64,000 bases of DNA, from assembly GCA_947479455.1 (NCBI GenBank), contig CANJZE010000009.1:81662-145661 (forward strand), read 5' to 3'. Both the position numbers and the translations under genes were made by a program. Below are positions 38,503 through 47,740 of the stretch, in pieces. Position 1 is the first letter of the stretch; the number at the start of each line of letters is the position of its first letter. The notes under the pieces are model-generated. The model saw only the letters and a program-made list of their open reading frames with translations. It had not been told where the DNA came from and searched no databases. The stretch is from Bacteroidota bacterium (lineage in GTDB: Bacteria > Bacteroidota > Bacteroidia > Chitinophagales > LD1).

Positions 38503-39864
38503 ATGGCAGGTATTCTCGAGCGGTTCAAGAGTTTTCCAAAAGCGGCACCTTATATTGTGGTAACCGAAACTGCCGAGCGTTTCAGTTTTTATGGCATGAA
38601 GGCCATTCTCTCTACATTTTTGATTTCGCAATTTTTTAATCCCACCAATAACCCTGAATTACAAGCAACAGCCGAAGCACACAGCAATGAAGTAACGCAC
38701 TTGTTTGTAGCCTTGGTTTATTTGCTCTCGATTGCGGGCGGAATTCTGGCAGATTACTTTCTAGGCCGTTACCGCACTATTTTATTTCTCTCCGTTGTTT
38801 ATTGCATCGGCCATGCGTTTCTTGCCATGTTCGATACCAACTATCAGTTATTCTATGCCGGTTTGCTTTTGATTGCAATTGGTGCCGGTGGTGTAAAACC
38901 AAACGTTTCGGTGATGGTGGGCGACCAGTTTGAAAATGAAAGCGATGCTAACATTGCTAAACTCTACGACATTTTTTATTTCGGAATAAACGTGGGCGCA
39001 TTCTTTTCTATGCTCATTACTCCCGTTTTGAAAAACAGCCGATACGGTGCGCCACTCGCTTTTGGCGTGCCGGGAATCTTAATGTTTTTTGCTCTGGTAA
39101 CTTTCTATTTGGGCAAAAGCAAGTACAAAATAAAATTACCGAAGCACACGCGCAACACCGAAAAAATTTCGTTCAAGGAACAATTTATGTCGGTTTGGAA
39201 AGTGCTTGTTGTGTTTTCGTTTATCCCAATTTTTTGGGCTTTGTATGACCAAAATGGAAGTGAGTGGGTTATACAGGCGGGCAAAATGGATTTGCATTTT
39301 ATGGGTATAGATTGGTTACAAGAACAAATTCAAGTAGTAAATGCGTTGCTCATTTTAATTCTGATTCCTGTTTTCAGTTTTGGAATTTATCCCTGGCTTG
39401 AACGAATTGGCATTCGCGTAACCGCTTTGCGAAAAATAGGTTGGGGTTTTGTAATGGTCACTATCACTTTTGCCTTAATTGCTTGGATTCAATCGCAAAT
39501 TGATCAAGGCATAAAATTGAATATTGGTTGGCAATTGTTTGCTTATGTACTGTTAACCATTGCCGAAATTTTTGTTTCCATTACAGGCTTAGAGTACGCG
39601 TTTTCTCAAGCTCCCAAGAATATTAAAGGTACCATTATGGGGCTTTTTTGGTTCACGGTTTTTCTTGGAAATATTTTAGTGAGTTACATCAACAACAATA
39701 CACAGGCAGGAGGATTTTTCAGTCATTATAAAGGAGCAGATTACTTCTGGCTATTCACCGGAATTATGGCGGTAAACGCGTTGCTTTATTATGTGGCTAT
39801 CTGGGCTTTCAATATTCGCGATACGGTTACTATAGATAGTGTGCGCGATGAATTGCATCAATAA
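38503..39864 (+). CDS. POT/PTR-family peptide MFS transporter
   Basis: 453 residues with about twelve transmembrane segments. The POT signature ETAERFSFYGMKAILSTFL, containing ExxERFxxY for proton coupling, stands near residue 20, and GGILADYFLGRYRTI carries the conserved Asp and Arg of helix 2-3. It should import di- and tripeptides with protons across the inner membrane. Length is at the short end of the family. Upstream, TTTT-N18-TAGTTTCA (38457-38486) is a partial promoter match. Confidence 0.92.
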   Translation: MAGILERFKSFPKAAPYIVVTETAERFSFYGMKAILSTFLISQFFNPTNNPELQATAEAHSNEVTHLFVALVYLLSIAGGILADYFLGRYRTILFLSVVYCIGHAFLAMFDTNYQLFYAGLLLIAIGAGGVKPNVSVMVGDQFENESDANIAKLYDIFYFGINVGAFFSMLITPVLKNSRYGAPLAFGVPGILMFFALVTFYLGKSKYKIKLPKHTRNTEKISFKEQFMSVWKVLVVFSFIPIFWALYDQNGSEWVIQAGKMDLHFMGIDWLQEQIQVVNALLILILIPVFSFGIYPWLERIGIRVTALRKIGWGFVMVTITFALIAWIQSQIDQGIKLNIGWQLFAYVLLTIAEIFVSITGLEYAFSQAPKNIKGTIMGLFWFTVFLGNILVSYINNNTQAGGFFSHYKGADYFWLFTGIMAVNALLYYVAIWAFNIRDTVTIDSVRDELHQ

Positions 39865-39876
39865 ATTCGAGAGACT

Positions 39877-41130
39877 TTAGTTCACCAATGCTTTTACGCG
39901 CCTGTCAATTACGTTCAGCATTTCGTTGACTGCATTGTGCGCTTCCATTTCGGTAAGTGAATAGTTTTTTGCAAGCCAGGCATAATCAAACTGCGAAAAT
40001 TTAATCTGCATTTTTTCACGCCAACCATCCATGCCACGGGCAAATATTTCTACACCTGCTCCTTCGGCACTTGCTTCTCCGCTTAAATATGGAAGAGAAA
40101 GCAAAACGAGTACACACAAACAGGCGTGCTGATAATCGTTCATCATTTCTTCCTTTGTATAATCACTCACTCCGTTTGCGACTAAATAGTTATAGTAAGT
40201 TTCTAAAGACTTTGCTTCTGTCTGTTTTCTATTGTCGGGCGTCAAACTGAGCACATTAAAATAGGCGAGGTCGTAAACTGCTTTTCCTTTACGCACCGCC
40301 TGCCAATCCAATAAAACAAAACGTCCATGGTTTTCATCTTTCGGAAACATCATGTTTCCAATTCGCGAATCGCCATGCAGCACTGTTTGAAACTCATTCA
40401 TGTTATGCCAGCTTTGAAATAAAATTTTTCTTGCGGCTTCACTCCAAGTAGAAGCTACGATAGAATCGAACAAGAGTAAAGTGCTGTCTTCAATGGGCAA
40501 TATTTTTTCCATGCGCGCAGATTTCTCTTTCCAATAACGCGCGTGCAGTGTTGCTAAACCTTTAAGCACCATATTTAAATGCTCATCGGTAAAGTTGGTA
40601 TAAGCACCTTCTTTGAACTCAATGCAATCGTCCATTAGTTCGGTAATAAGACAAAGATTCCCTGTGATGAATCCGAGCTTGGCAACGAATACTTTCGGAA
40701 TAAAATCACTTGCATCATCACCAAAATTTTGGTTGAAAGCAATTTCCTTAATGTGGTTGAGTTGCAGATTAAAAATGGTTTTGTTCCAAACCGTTCCGGT
40801 AACAGGAGCGAATTTGGCAAAACAACGAAGTGTTTTTTGTTCGCTCTTTTCAGTGTAACTTATTTCAATTGTCCCTGCGTTAGAACGAAAGATGATGTCC
40901 TGATTGAGAGGAGTAACCTTATAGGAGTTTACGATGGCATCATTTACCAAAACTCCATTCGCTTTTAATTCAGCAATACACCAACTTTCCTTTTTTGCCA
41001 GTTCATTTAAGTCGCGCGGAAAGGACAAGCGGAATTTTACTTTTCTATCTAACCAAACAATGAAGTAAGTAGCAAACACCACCGGCATATAGACCATCCA
41101 GATGAAAGCAATCTTCAGTTTCCTTGACAT
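39877..41130 (-). CDS. Aminoglycoside phosphotransferase/ecdysteroid-kinase-like protein
   Basis: 417 residues with a membrane-like N-terminal helix (FIWMVYMPVVFATYFIVWL) and a kinase-fold domain. The catalytic loop reads VLHGDSRIGNMM (about residue 275), followed by VLLDWQAVRKGKAVYDLAYF, whose Asp corresponds to the DFG position of APH/choline-kinase enzymes. It should phosphorylate a small molecule; substrate unknown. Convergent with the peptide transporter (12 bp between stops). Confidence 0.75.
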   Translation of the reverse strand: MSRKLKIAFIWMVYMPVVFATYFIVWLDRKVKFRLSFPRDLNELAKKESWCIAELKANGVLVNDAIVNSYKVTPLNQDIIFRSNAGTIEISYTEKSEQKTLRCFAKFAPVTGTVWNKTIFNLQLNHIKEIAFNQNFGDDASDFIPKVFVAKLGFITGNLCLITELMDDCIEFKEGAYTNFTDEHLNMVLKGLATLHARYWKEKSARMEKILPIEDSTLLLFDSIVASTWSEAARKILFQSWHNMNEFQTVLHGDSRIGNMMFPKDENHGRFVLLDWQAVRKGKAVYDLAYFNVLSLTPDNRKQTEAKSLETYYNYLVANGVSDYTKEEMMNDYQHACLCVLVLLSLPYLSGEASAEGAGVEIFARGMDGWREKMQIKFSQFDYAWLAKNYSLTEMEAHNAVNEMLNVIDRRVKALVN

Positions 41131-41151
41131 GGGTTGTTTTATTGAACTTGC

Positions 41152-42384
41152 TTATTTGCCACTGGCAACAAATTGCTGTGCCAGAGGTTTAGCATGTTCC
41201 AAATCTTTTTTGATTTCGTCTTTCAACGGATGTTCATCTAAAGCATCGTAATCGTTCCAGAATTTATCATCGTATTTGTAAGTGTCTGAATAAAGGTTTG
41301 TAAACGCACTGAATCTTCCTTTGCGCAAAACATCGCCAGCGTTTTCGGCATTGAAATCATCAAAATATAATTCGAAACTTTCTTCTACAATAAAGTCAAC
41401 ATTACCGGTATGCAGGTTGAGCACGTGATGATTGTAACTGCGGGTGATGGATTTAACCACGTATTTTTCGTTCACCTTCTCCGTTTCAATCACATCTTTT
41501 TCATTTACAAGTTTCCAACGGCTGTCATTAGCATAGCGCGTTTTTACATAGTAAGGATTCGGGAACTTTTCAATTTCCATGCGTGTCATAGCGAAGGTTT
41601 CTTTATGTACCCAAACTTTTGCGCGCTCCAGTTTCAAGCTGCTGCTTTCTTTGTATTGCAAGCTGATAACATATTCAATGCTGTCCTCCCCTGTAATTTT
41701 AGGCGAGTAAAAATCCAGCTTCTTCGGGTCGAGAAAATTATTCTTGTTATAGCTGTAAGGATTTTCTTTGAGTAAATCAACGATATGGTCGCCATGTATA
41801 TCGCCATTGGTTTCGTAGTTCTCGGCTCTGCGCTGTTTATTTATCTGAACCAGTTCATGAAATGAATATTTATAAGGGCTCTTACAATTGAAGGCTACAC
41901 TTGCATCGGCTTCAATCAAACGTACATACTTTCCGTTTTCTTTATGATACTGACGATACAAGCCGGTTGCAATCAGGGAATCGTAAAGCAGATTCTGTTT
42001 CATATTGGCAATAGCTTTCAGCAAAATTCCTTTTGCGTTCATAGCCACAATCACTACTTCCTGCTTTGTTTCAGCAGATGAAGAAAGATAGATACGCAAA
42101 GTGTCGCCTTCTTTATAAGCCGTAATAGACATGGCTTGCGCCTGATAACCCACATACGAAACTTTGAGCGAGTCTTTCAGATTCATTTTAGGAACGGGCA
42201 CTTCGAAATAGCCGTTGTCATCGGTTAATCCACCGAGTTGTGAGTTTTTAATTTGCACGGCAGCGGTGCCAAGCGGAGCGTTGTTAGCGTCTTTGTCGTA
42301 AACAAATCCGCGCAAATAAATATTCTCTTGAGCAAATGATGCAAGTGTTGCGAATACGCAAACGATGATGATTCCCTTTTTCAT
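41152..42384 (-). CDS. Secreted protein with carboxypeptidase-regulatory-like domain
   Basis: 410 residues: signal peptide (MKKGIIIVCVFATLASFAQ), a CarboxypepD_reg-like beta-sandwich (ENIYLRGFVYDKDANNAPLG ... GLTDDNGYFEVPV, about 20-105), and a long beta-rich C-domain of unknown function. The N-domain is the kind found on SusC/TonB-dependent receptors, but no plug or barrel follows, so it is a periplasmic or outer-membrane-associated protein. The gene precedes the kinase-like gene by 21 bp on the same strand. Confidence 0.7.
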   Translation of the reverse strand: MKKGIIIVCVFATLASFAQENIYLRGFVYDKDANNAPLGTAAVQIKNSQLGGLTDDNGYFEVPVPKMNLKDSLKVSYVGYQAQAMSITAYKEGDTLRIYLSSSAETKQEVVIVAMNAKGILLKAIANMKQNLLYDSLIATGLYRQYHKENGKYVRLIEADASVAFNCKSPYKYSFHELVQINKQRRAENYETNGDIHGDHIVDLLKENPYSYNKNNFLDPKKLDFYSPKITGEDSIEYVISLQYKESSSLKLERAKVWVHKETFAMTRMEIEKFPNPYYVKTRYANDSRWKLVNEKDVIETEKVNEKYVVKSITRSYNHHVLNLHTGNVDFIVEESFELYFDDFNAENAGDVLRKGRFSAFTNLYSDTYKYDDKFWNDYDALDEHPLKDEIKKDLEHAKPLAQQFVASGK

Positions 42385-42504
42385 GTTGACGAATTTATAA
42401 ACTTAACGCAGGTACCGTAAAAACTGATGTACGGCAATGCCACTGATTTGTTGTTGAAAAAATGATTGCGCTGAAAAAAATCTTAGCTGCATACTTGCGT
42501 TTAA

Positions 42505-43308
42505 ATGTTGCTCTCACTTTTTGAATCGCTTACCGGTACCAAACCCGCTCCCTCTAAATTAGAAGAAGAAGTTTCTTTACAACGCGAGTTTGAAATTGAA
42601 GTGAATGGTGGAAATGTTCCCGTTCGGATTCTTTTTGAATCTAGGTTTAATAACCGAGTTACCGTAAACAAGAACGGAATTCTGATTCGCATTTCTGACC
42701 GACAACCAAAAGAAGAACAGCGTAAAAACGTAGACACACTTTTAAAATGGGCAAAAGAAAAACTGGGCGATAAACCACAGTTGCTCGAATCGCTTCCACA
42801 GCGACAGTACAGAAACGGAGAGATTTTGAAAGTAGGCGATTACGAATTTGTGATTTCTATTTTTTACCACGACCTGGCTAAATCAACCGCCAAGATTTTC
42901 AAAAACAATATTGTGCTTTCGGTTTCAAAAGGGTTGAATAAAGAAGTGGAAGCGAATGCAGCTTCGTATCTCGTAGCGAAATGTCTTTGCAAATTTTTTC
43001 TGCCCATAATTACTGAACGCATTCACGAACTCAACACCCGCTACTTTAGAAAAGAAGTGAAGAGTGTGAAGATGAAACATGCCACCAGTTTTTGGGGTCA
43101 TTGCTCGCGCAATGGAAATCTGGTTATTTCTGTTCGCTTGCTTTTTGCTCCCGCTAAAGTGGTAGACTATGTACTCATTCACGAACTGGCGCATTTAATT
43201 CATCACGATCATTCGCCACGTTTTTGGAAAGCCGTGGAGCAAGTAATGCCCGATTATCAGAATGCCGAAAAGCATTTAAAGGAGTTTGGCAGTAAGTATT
43301 ATTTGTAG
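42505..43308 (+). CDS. YgjP/M48-type zinc metallopeptidase
   Basis: 267 residues. The C-terminal half carries VDYVLIHELAHLIHHDHSPRFW, an HExxH zinc site with a third His two turns later, preceded by MKHATSFWGHCSRNGNLVISVRL. This is the DUF45/YgjP pattern (SprT-like fold). The N-terminal half has FEIEVNGGNVPVRILFE and VTVNKNGILIRIS, matching the usual beta-rich start. Cytosolic, no signal peptide; physiological substrate unknown. Ends in TAG. Confidence 0.85.
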   Translation: MLLSLFESLTGTKPAPSKLEEEVSLQREFEIEVNGGNVPVRILFESRFNNRVTVNKNGILIRISDRQPKEEQRKNVDTLLKWAKEKLGDKPQLLESLPQRQYRNGEILKVGDYEFVISIFYHDLAKSTAKIFKNNIVLSVSKGLNKEVEANAASYLVAKCLCKFFLPIITERIHELNTRYFRKEVKSVKMKHATSFWGHCSRNGNLVISVRLLFAPAKVVDYVLIHELAHLIHHDHSPRFWKAVEQVMPDYQNAEKHLKEFGSKYYL

Positions 43309-43339
43309 AGAAAAAATTAGGCTTCGAAAATTTTCGAAT

Positions 43340-44785
43340 TTACATTTTCATAAATCTCTTTCGCACACTAGCCTCTTTGGAAATAATTTCAGCAATGTAA
43401 ATTCCGGTTGGGAGATTGATGATTGATAATTGATTGTTGATTATTGAAGCAGCCGACATTGCCAAACTACCCGTGGTGTTATAAATATTTATTTGCTCTA
43501 CTTCTAACCCATTTGTTTGAATAAACAATCTATCGTTTGCCGGATTTGGATAAAGCGATACGCGATGCTCATAAGGAGTTTGGTCTTCAACAATTCCTGA
43601 AGGAACGGAGTAGCAAATTTTCATAGCCGGATGTTTTGCTATAGTTGGGTGGTCGCTCGAAGCAAAATTCAATCTGCGATAATGTTGTTCTGTATTTAAC
43701 TTCAACAAAAACCCATAGTTGTCGCTATTGATAATATCCTGTACCAATGGCTTTACATTTATATCTAGGTAATCTTCCGTTGCAAAATTAGAAGCATGAA
43801 CACTCACTTGATTTGAATTGCTGGCAGTTGGCTGTGTGTTCCATGTAACGGTTTGTTCGTTCCAAGGGCTAGTGACGCGTTGTAGCCAAGCTTCATTTGA
43901 ACCGCTTTGTTGCGAATGATCTCCGCTACTCGAACCCGTATTTTCATATAAAGAGAGAAGTGCGGAATCAATAATGGCGTTAGCGGGAATATTACCGAAA
44001 TCGAATTTTATCAAACTCCTCACAATACCGGGTGTTGGAGTAAATGTCCAGGCATTTGCTTGTAAGTCACTTCCGTTGCCGTAATTATTATTTGGAAAAA
44101 GGTCAAACACCATTGCATCATAACCCGATTCAGTATCAGTGTTTAGTGTAACGCAAGTAAGTTCTGGAAGTGTGTAATTGATTTGCATAATAGGATGCAA
44201 AGTAGAATCGACATGGTCGCTCGATGCAAAGGTAAGTCTGCGATAGTATTGCTCAGTAGCTAACTTCAACAGAAAACCGTTATTGTTTCCGCTGGAAATA
44301 ATATCCTGCACTAAAGCTGTCACATCTATATTCGGATAATTTTCATTGGCTGAATTGGATGCGTGAACACTTGCCTGATTTACGTTTGTTGAACTTGGTT
44401 GGTTGTTCCAGTTAATAGTATTCTCATTCCAACTTGCGGTAACGCGTTGCAGCACAGCAGCATTGGAGCCGCTCTGCTGCGAATGGTTTCCGCTGCTCGA
44501 AGTATGGTTTTGAAATAATGAAAGATAAGCCGAAGTAATTACTGCCTGAGGAGGAAGCGAAGAATAATCAAACTTCAAAAGGCTTCGTACAATACCAGGA
44601 GTTGGTGTAAACGTCCAAGCATTTGCTTCTAAATCTTCACCTGATCCAAAATTAGTAGTGGGTTGAAAATCGAAAACCATTGCATCTTCTCCGGAAGCAC
44701 CATCGGGTCTGAGAGTTAAACTGTATTGTGCATTCAATGCATAACCTGTCAGCAAAATTATAAAAGAGAGGAAAAATTTTTTCAT
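43340..44785 (-). CDS. DNRLRE-domain secreted protein with T9SS type A sorting domain
   Basis: 481 residues: signal peptide (about 1-19), two DNRLRE beta-sandwich domains in tandem (about 22-210 and 212-395; each opens LxPDGASGEDAMVFD or TDTESGYDAMVFD and contains RSLxKFDxxxxP and TINWNNQPSS-like motifs), and a type A sorting domain (SLYPNPANDRLFIQT ... KEASVRKRFMKM). DNRLRE domains occur in surface-layer and carbohydrate-associated proteins. It is a paralogue of the next upstream gene, with near-identical C-terminal residues. Confidence 0.88.
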   Translation of the reverse strand: MKKFFLSFIILLTGYALNAQYSLTLRPDGASGEDAMVFDFQPTTNFGSGEDLEANAWTFTPTPGIVRSLLKFDYSSLPPQAVITSAYLSLFQNHTSSSGNHSQQSGSNAAVLQRVTASWNENTINWNNQPSSTNVNQASVHASNSANENYPNIDVTALVQDIISSGNNNGFLLKLATEQYYRRLTFASSDHVDSTLHPIMQINYTLPELTCVTLNTDTESGYDAMVFDLFPNNNYGNGSDLQANAWTFTPTPGIVRSLIKFDFGNIPANAIIDSALLSLYENTGSSSGDHSQQSGSNEAWLQRVTSPWNEQTVTWNTQPTASNSNQVSVHASNFATEDYLDINVKPLVQDIINSDNYGFLLKLNTEQHYRRLNFASSDHPTIAKHPAMKICYSVPSGIVEDQTPYEHRVSLYPNPANDRLFIQTNGLEVEQINIYNTTGSLAMSAASIINNQLSIINLPTGIYIAEIISKEASVRKRFMKM

Positions 44786-44844
44786 GCTTATTTTGATTTA
44801 TGTATTATAAACAGAAGTCAATGATAATGTAACCGACTAAATTC

Positions 44845-44883
44845 AAAAAATACTCCCAAAGCTTTTTTAAAAAACTTCGGGAG
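44845..44883 (-). terminator. Terminator between the two DNRLRE genes
   Basis: On the minus strand CTCCC ... GGGAG close a long A/T-rich stem (GAAGTTTTTT against AAAAAAGCTTT), followed by TATTTTTT. It lies 29 bp after the stop of the upstream DNRLRE gene, so the two paralogues are probably transcribed separately. Confidence 0.65.
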
Positions 44884-44911
44884 CAAATATTAAAAACAAC
44901 CATGGGTTGAA

Positions 44912-46384
44912 TTACATTTTCAAAAATCTTTTTCTAACACTTGCCTCTTTTGATATTATTTCGGCAATGTAAATTCCTGTTGAAAGGTTGACGATTGATA
45001 GTTGATTATTGATTATTGAAGCAGCCGACATTGCCAAAGTGCCATTGGTGTTATAAATATTTATCTGCTCTACTTCCATATCATTGGTCTTAATAAATAA
45101 TCTATCGTTTGCGGGATTCGGAAACAATAAAACATTCATAGCGTCAGTTGATTTTTCTGCTATGCCAACAGCTTCGGTATAACACAGTTCTAACTTCGGG
45201 TGTTTAACCGCATTTGGATGGTCGCTCGAACAAAAAATCATTGCGTTGTATTGTGTAGTCGTTATCATATCCAACAACATTCCAAAATTTTGCGAAGGAT
45301 TATCAATCCATGTTTGTGCAAACGCTGCCACATCTATGTCAGTATAATCTTGTTTGGTGTTAATAGATTGAGCTAATAATATTTGACCTGTGGTATCGCT
45401 CGTTGGTTGTGTGTTCCAGGTAACTCCCATTTCGGTCCATGCCGAACTAACTCGTTTCAAATAGCTCGCATTATTGTTTCCTGAAGTAGGTTGACCGGCA
45501 GTTCCCCAAATAGAAGTGCTGTCGGCAAAGAGTGAAAGCTTGGCGGTAGTAACCGTTGCACCTGATGGAATTGATGAAAGGTCAAATTTTATCAAGCTTC
45601 TTCCTTCAATAGGATTTCCGCCCGATGTCCATGCTTCGGAAAGAATATTTACTTCATTGCCATTATTAGTACCCGGTGATACCGTAACAAAATAAGCATC
45701 AATTCCATCAGCTCCGTCAGGCTGAAGAGTAACACAAGGATTTTCTAAATTGATGTAGCAAATTTCCAACTTCGGATGTTTGGCAGCATTGGGATGATCG
45801 CTCGAACAAAAAATCATAGCGTTGTATTGCGTAGTAGTAATCATGTCGATCAACACACCAAAATTTTGCGAAGCATCGGTGACCCATGTTTGTGCAAAAG
45901 CGGCTACGTCAATATCGGTATAATCTTGTTTAGTGTTGATTGATTGAGCGAGCAAAATTTGTCCGGCTGTATCAGCAGTTGGTTGTGTGTTCCAGGTAAC
46001 TCCAAGTTCTGTCCAAGCCGATGTTACTTTTTTCAAATAGCTGGCGTTGTTGTTACCGCTGGTTGGTTGCCCGGCTGTTCCCCAAATAGAAGCCGTATCT
46101 ACATAAAGCGAAAGTTTAGCCGAAACAATAGTAGCGCTTGCGGGAATTGAAGAAAGGTCAAATTTTAAAAGACTTCTTCCTTCAATAGGATTTCCGCCCG
46201 ATGTCCATGCTTCGGAAAGAATATTTACTTCATTACCATTATTGGTACTGGGTGATACCGTAACAAAATAAGCATCAATTCCATTAGTACTATCGGGTTG
46301 AAGCACAAGATTTGTGCATTGAGAAAAACTAATGTGACTCACCAGAATTGCGGTGAGTACGAGTAGATTTTGTTTCATAATCAT
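44912..46384 (-). CDS. DNRLRE-domain secreted protein with T9SS type A sorting domain (paralogue)
   Basis: 490 residues with start at ATG 46384 or 46378 (MKQNLLVLTAILVSHISFSQ is the signal peptide). Two DNRLRE domains are almost copies of each other: both contain FVTVSPxTNNGNEVNILSEA, WTSGGNPIEGRSLxKFDLSS and TTTQYNAMIFCSSDHPNA. A C-terminal sorting domain (LLFPNPANDRLFIKT ... KEASVRKRFLKM) closes the protein. The high internal identity indicates recent domain duplication. Exported by the T9SS; surface role unknown. Confidence 0.88.
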   Translation of the reverse strand: MIMKQNLLVLTAILVSHISFSQCTNLVLQPDSTNGIDAYFVTVSPSTNNGNEVNILSEAWTSGGNPIEGRSLLKFDLSSIPASATIVSAKLSLYVDTASIWGTAGQPTSGNNNASYLKKVTSAWTELGVTWNTQPTADTAGQILLAQSINTKQDYTDIDVAAFAQTWVTDASQNFGVLIDMITTTQYNAMIFCSSDHPNAAKHPKLEICYINLENPCVTLQPDGADGIDAYFVTVSPGTNNGNEVNILSEAWTSGGNPIEGRSLIKFDLSSIPSGATVTTAKLSLFADSTSIWGTAGQPTSGNNNASYLKRVSSAWTEMGVTWNTQPTSDTTGQILLAQSINTKQDYTDIDVAAFAQTWIDNPSQNFGMLLDMITTTQYNAMIFCSSDHPNAVKHPKLELCYTEAVGIAEKSTDAMNVLLFPNPANDRLFIKTNDMEVEQINIYNTNGTLAMSAASIINNQLSIVNLSTGIYIAEIISKEASVRKRFLKM

Positions 46385-46505
46385 TTTGCTTTATGTGGTT
46401 AAAAATAAACTTCTCCATTTAAAAACTGAAGCCTTTATCCAACTGCTAATTCCCCAATTCCCCAATGACCCAATGTCCTAATTTCCCTTTTTTATCTTCA
46501 CACCC

Positions 46506-47543
46506 GTGATAAAAATTGCGCACATAGAATTACCCGACATGCCCTTGCTACTGGCACCTATGGAAGATGTGAGCGACCCTCCGTTTCGCCATTTGTGTAA
46601 GAAGTATGGAGCCGATTTACTTTATACTGAATTCATCAGTTCCGAAGGATTAATTCGCGATGCAAAAAAGAGCATGAAGAAGCTCGATATTTATGATGAC
46701 GAGCGACCTGTGGGCATTCAGATTTTTGGTGGCGAAGAAGATGCTATGATGCGCAGTGCCGAAATTGTAGAAGCTGCAAAACCCGAACTGCTCGATATTA
46801 ATTATGGCTGCCCGGTGAAGAATGTAGTTTGCCGAAATGCAGGTGCGGGCATTTTGCGCGACATTGATAAAATGGTGAAACTCACCGCTGCCATTGTAAA
46901 GGCAACTAAACTTCCGGTTACGGTAAAAACACGTTTAGGTTGGGATGATAATTCTATTCGCATTGTTGAAGTTGCCGAGCGTTTGCAGGATGTGGGCATT
47001 CACGCCATCTCTATTCATTGCCGAACCAAACACCAACTTTATACTGGTAAAGCCAATTGGGAATGGCTCACAAAAGTGAAAGAAAATCCGCGACTAAGAA
47101 TTCCCGTTTTTGGAAATGGCGATATCACCACGCCTGAAAAAGCAATTGAAGTGGTAAACAAATATGGTGCTGATGGGGCTATGATTGGTCGTGCATCAAT
47201 CGGACATCCGTTTATTTTTCGTGAGATAAAGCACTTTGTAAAAACGGGGGAACATCTCGCTCCACCAACGCTTGCAGAGAGATTAGATGCCTGCAAGTTA
47301 CACCTAACAAAAAGTGTGGAATGGAAAGGTGAGAAACTCGGCATACTCGAAATGCGCAGACATTACGCGCCATATTTTGCGGGCTATCCAAACGCAAGAG
47401 TTTTCCGCACGCGATTAGTGATGGCAGATACACCCGCAGATATTTTTGAAATTCTGAATGAACTGGAAACGTATTACAACCGCGAAGAAAATTTGCAGTT
47501 TGCCACTGCCGAAAAAATTGTATACGAAGGGCTCGATGCTTAA
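46506..47543 (+). CDS. dusB: tRNA-dihydrouridine synthase
   Basis: 345 residues from GTG 46506 (MIKIAHIELPDMPLLLAPMEDVSDPPFRHLC). The FMN-binding TIM barrel shows LLDINYGCPVKNVVCRNAGAG with the catalytic Cys, VTVKTRLGWDDN, ISIHCRTKHQLYTG and DGAMIGRASIGHPFIF. The set fits bacterial DusB, which reduces uridine in the tRNA D-loop. The C-terminal helical domain is present, so the gene is complete. Confidence 0.92.
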   Translation: MIKIAHIELPDMPLLLAPMEDVSDPPFRHLCKKYGADLLYTEFISSEGLIRDAKKSMKKLDIYDDERPVGIQIFGGEEDAMMRSAEIVEAAKPELLDINYGCPVKNVVCRNAGAGILRDIDKMVKLTAAIVKATKLPVTVKTRLGWDDNSIRIVEVAERLQDVGIHAISIHCRTKHQLYTGKANWEWLTKVKENPRLRIPVFGNGDITTPEKAIEVVNKYGADGAMIGRASIGHPFIFREIKHFVKTGEHLAPPTLAERLDACKLHLTKSVEWKGEKLGILEMRRHYAPYFAGYPNARVFRTRLVMADTPADIFEILNELETYYNREENLQFATAEKIVYEGLDA

Positions 47544-47600
47544 CCTGATTTTTATCAGCGAATAAAGCCGTGTAGGGAATTACATTTGATGAATACAAAT

Positions 47601-47687
47601 TGTCATCCTGATGCTTCGACAAGCTCTGCATGACAAAACAGTCTGTCACCTTGAGCTTGTCGAAAGGTCAGCAAGCTCAGCGTGACA
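47601..47687. repeat. Two palindromic intergenic repeats
   Basis: TGTCATCCTGATGC ... GCATGACA (47601-47635) and TGTCACCTTGAGCTTGTCG ... AGCAAGCTCAGCGTGACA (47644-47687). Both are imperfect hairpins of the same type (GTCAxCxTGA core), a dispersed intergenic class common in Bacteroidota. A partial relative (GGCTCAGCATGACA) lies at 61081-61094. Confidence 0.65.
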
Positions 47688-47691
47688 TACC

Positions 47692-47723
47692 TTTTGAATA
47701 ACTTAAACAGCTTCTTAACTTCA
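47692..47723 (+). promoter_or_regulatory. Probable promoter of the PhyH gene array
   Basis: TTTTG (47692-47696), 19-bp spacer, TAACTTCA (47716-47723), two mismatches to TAnnTTTG; the start codon lies 17 bp downstream. It is the only reasonable promoter match in front of the five-gene run. Confidence 0.45.
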
Positions 47724-47740
47724 CCTCACAAATTGCAACT

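Noticed and set aside
47544..47558. CTGAT-tttt-ATCAG hairpin after dusB as a terminator
   Set aside because: The stem is only five A/T-rich pairs and no T-run follows.
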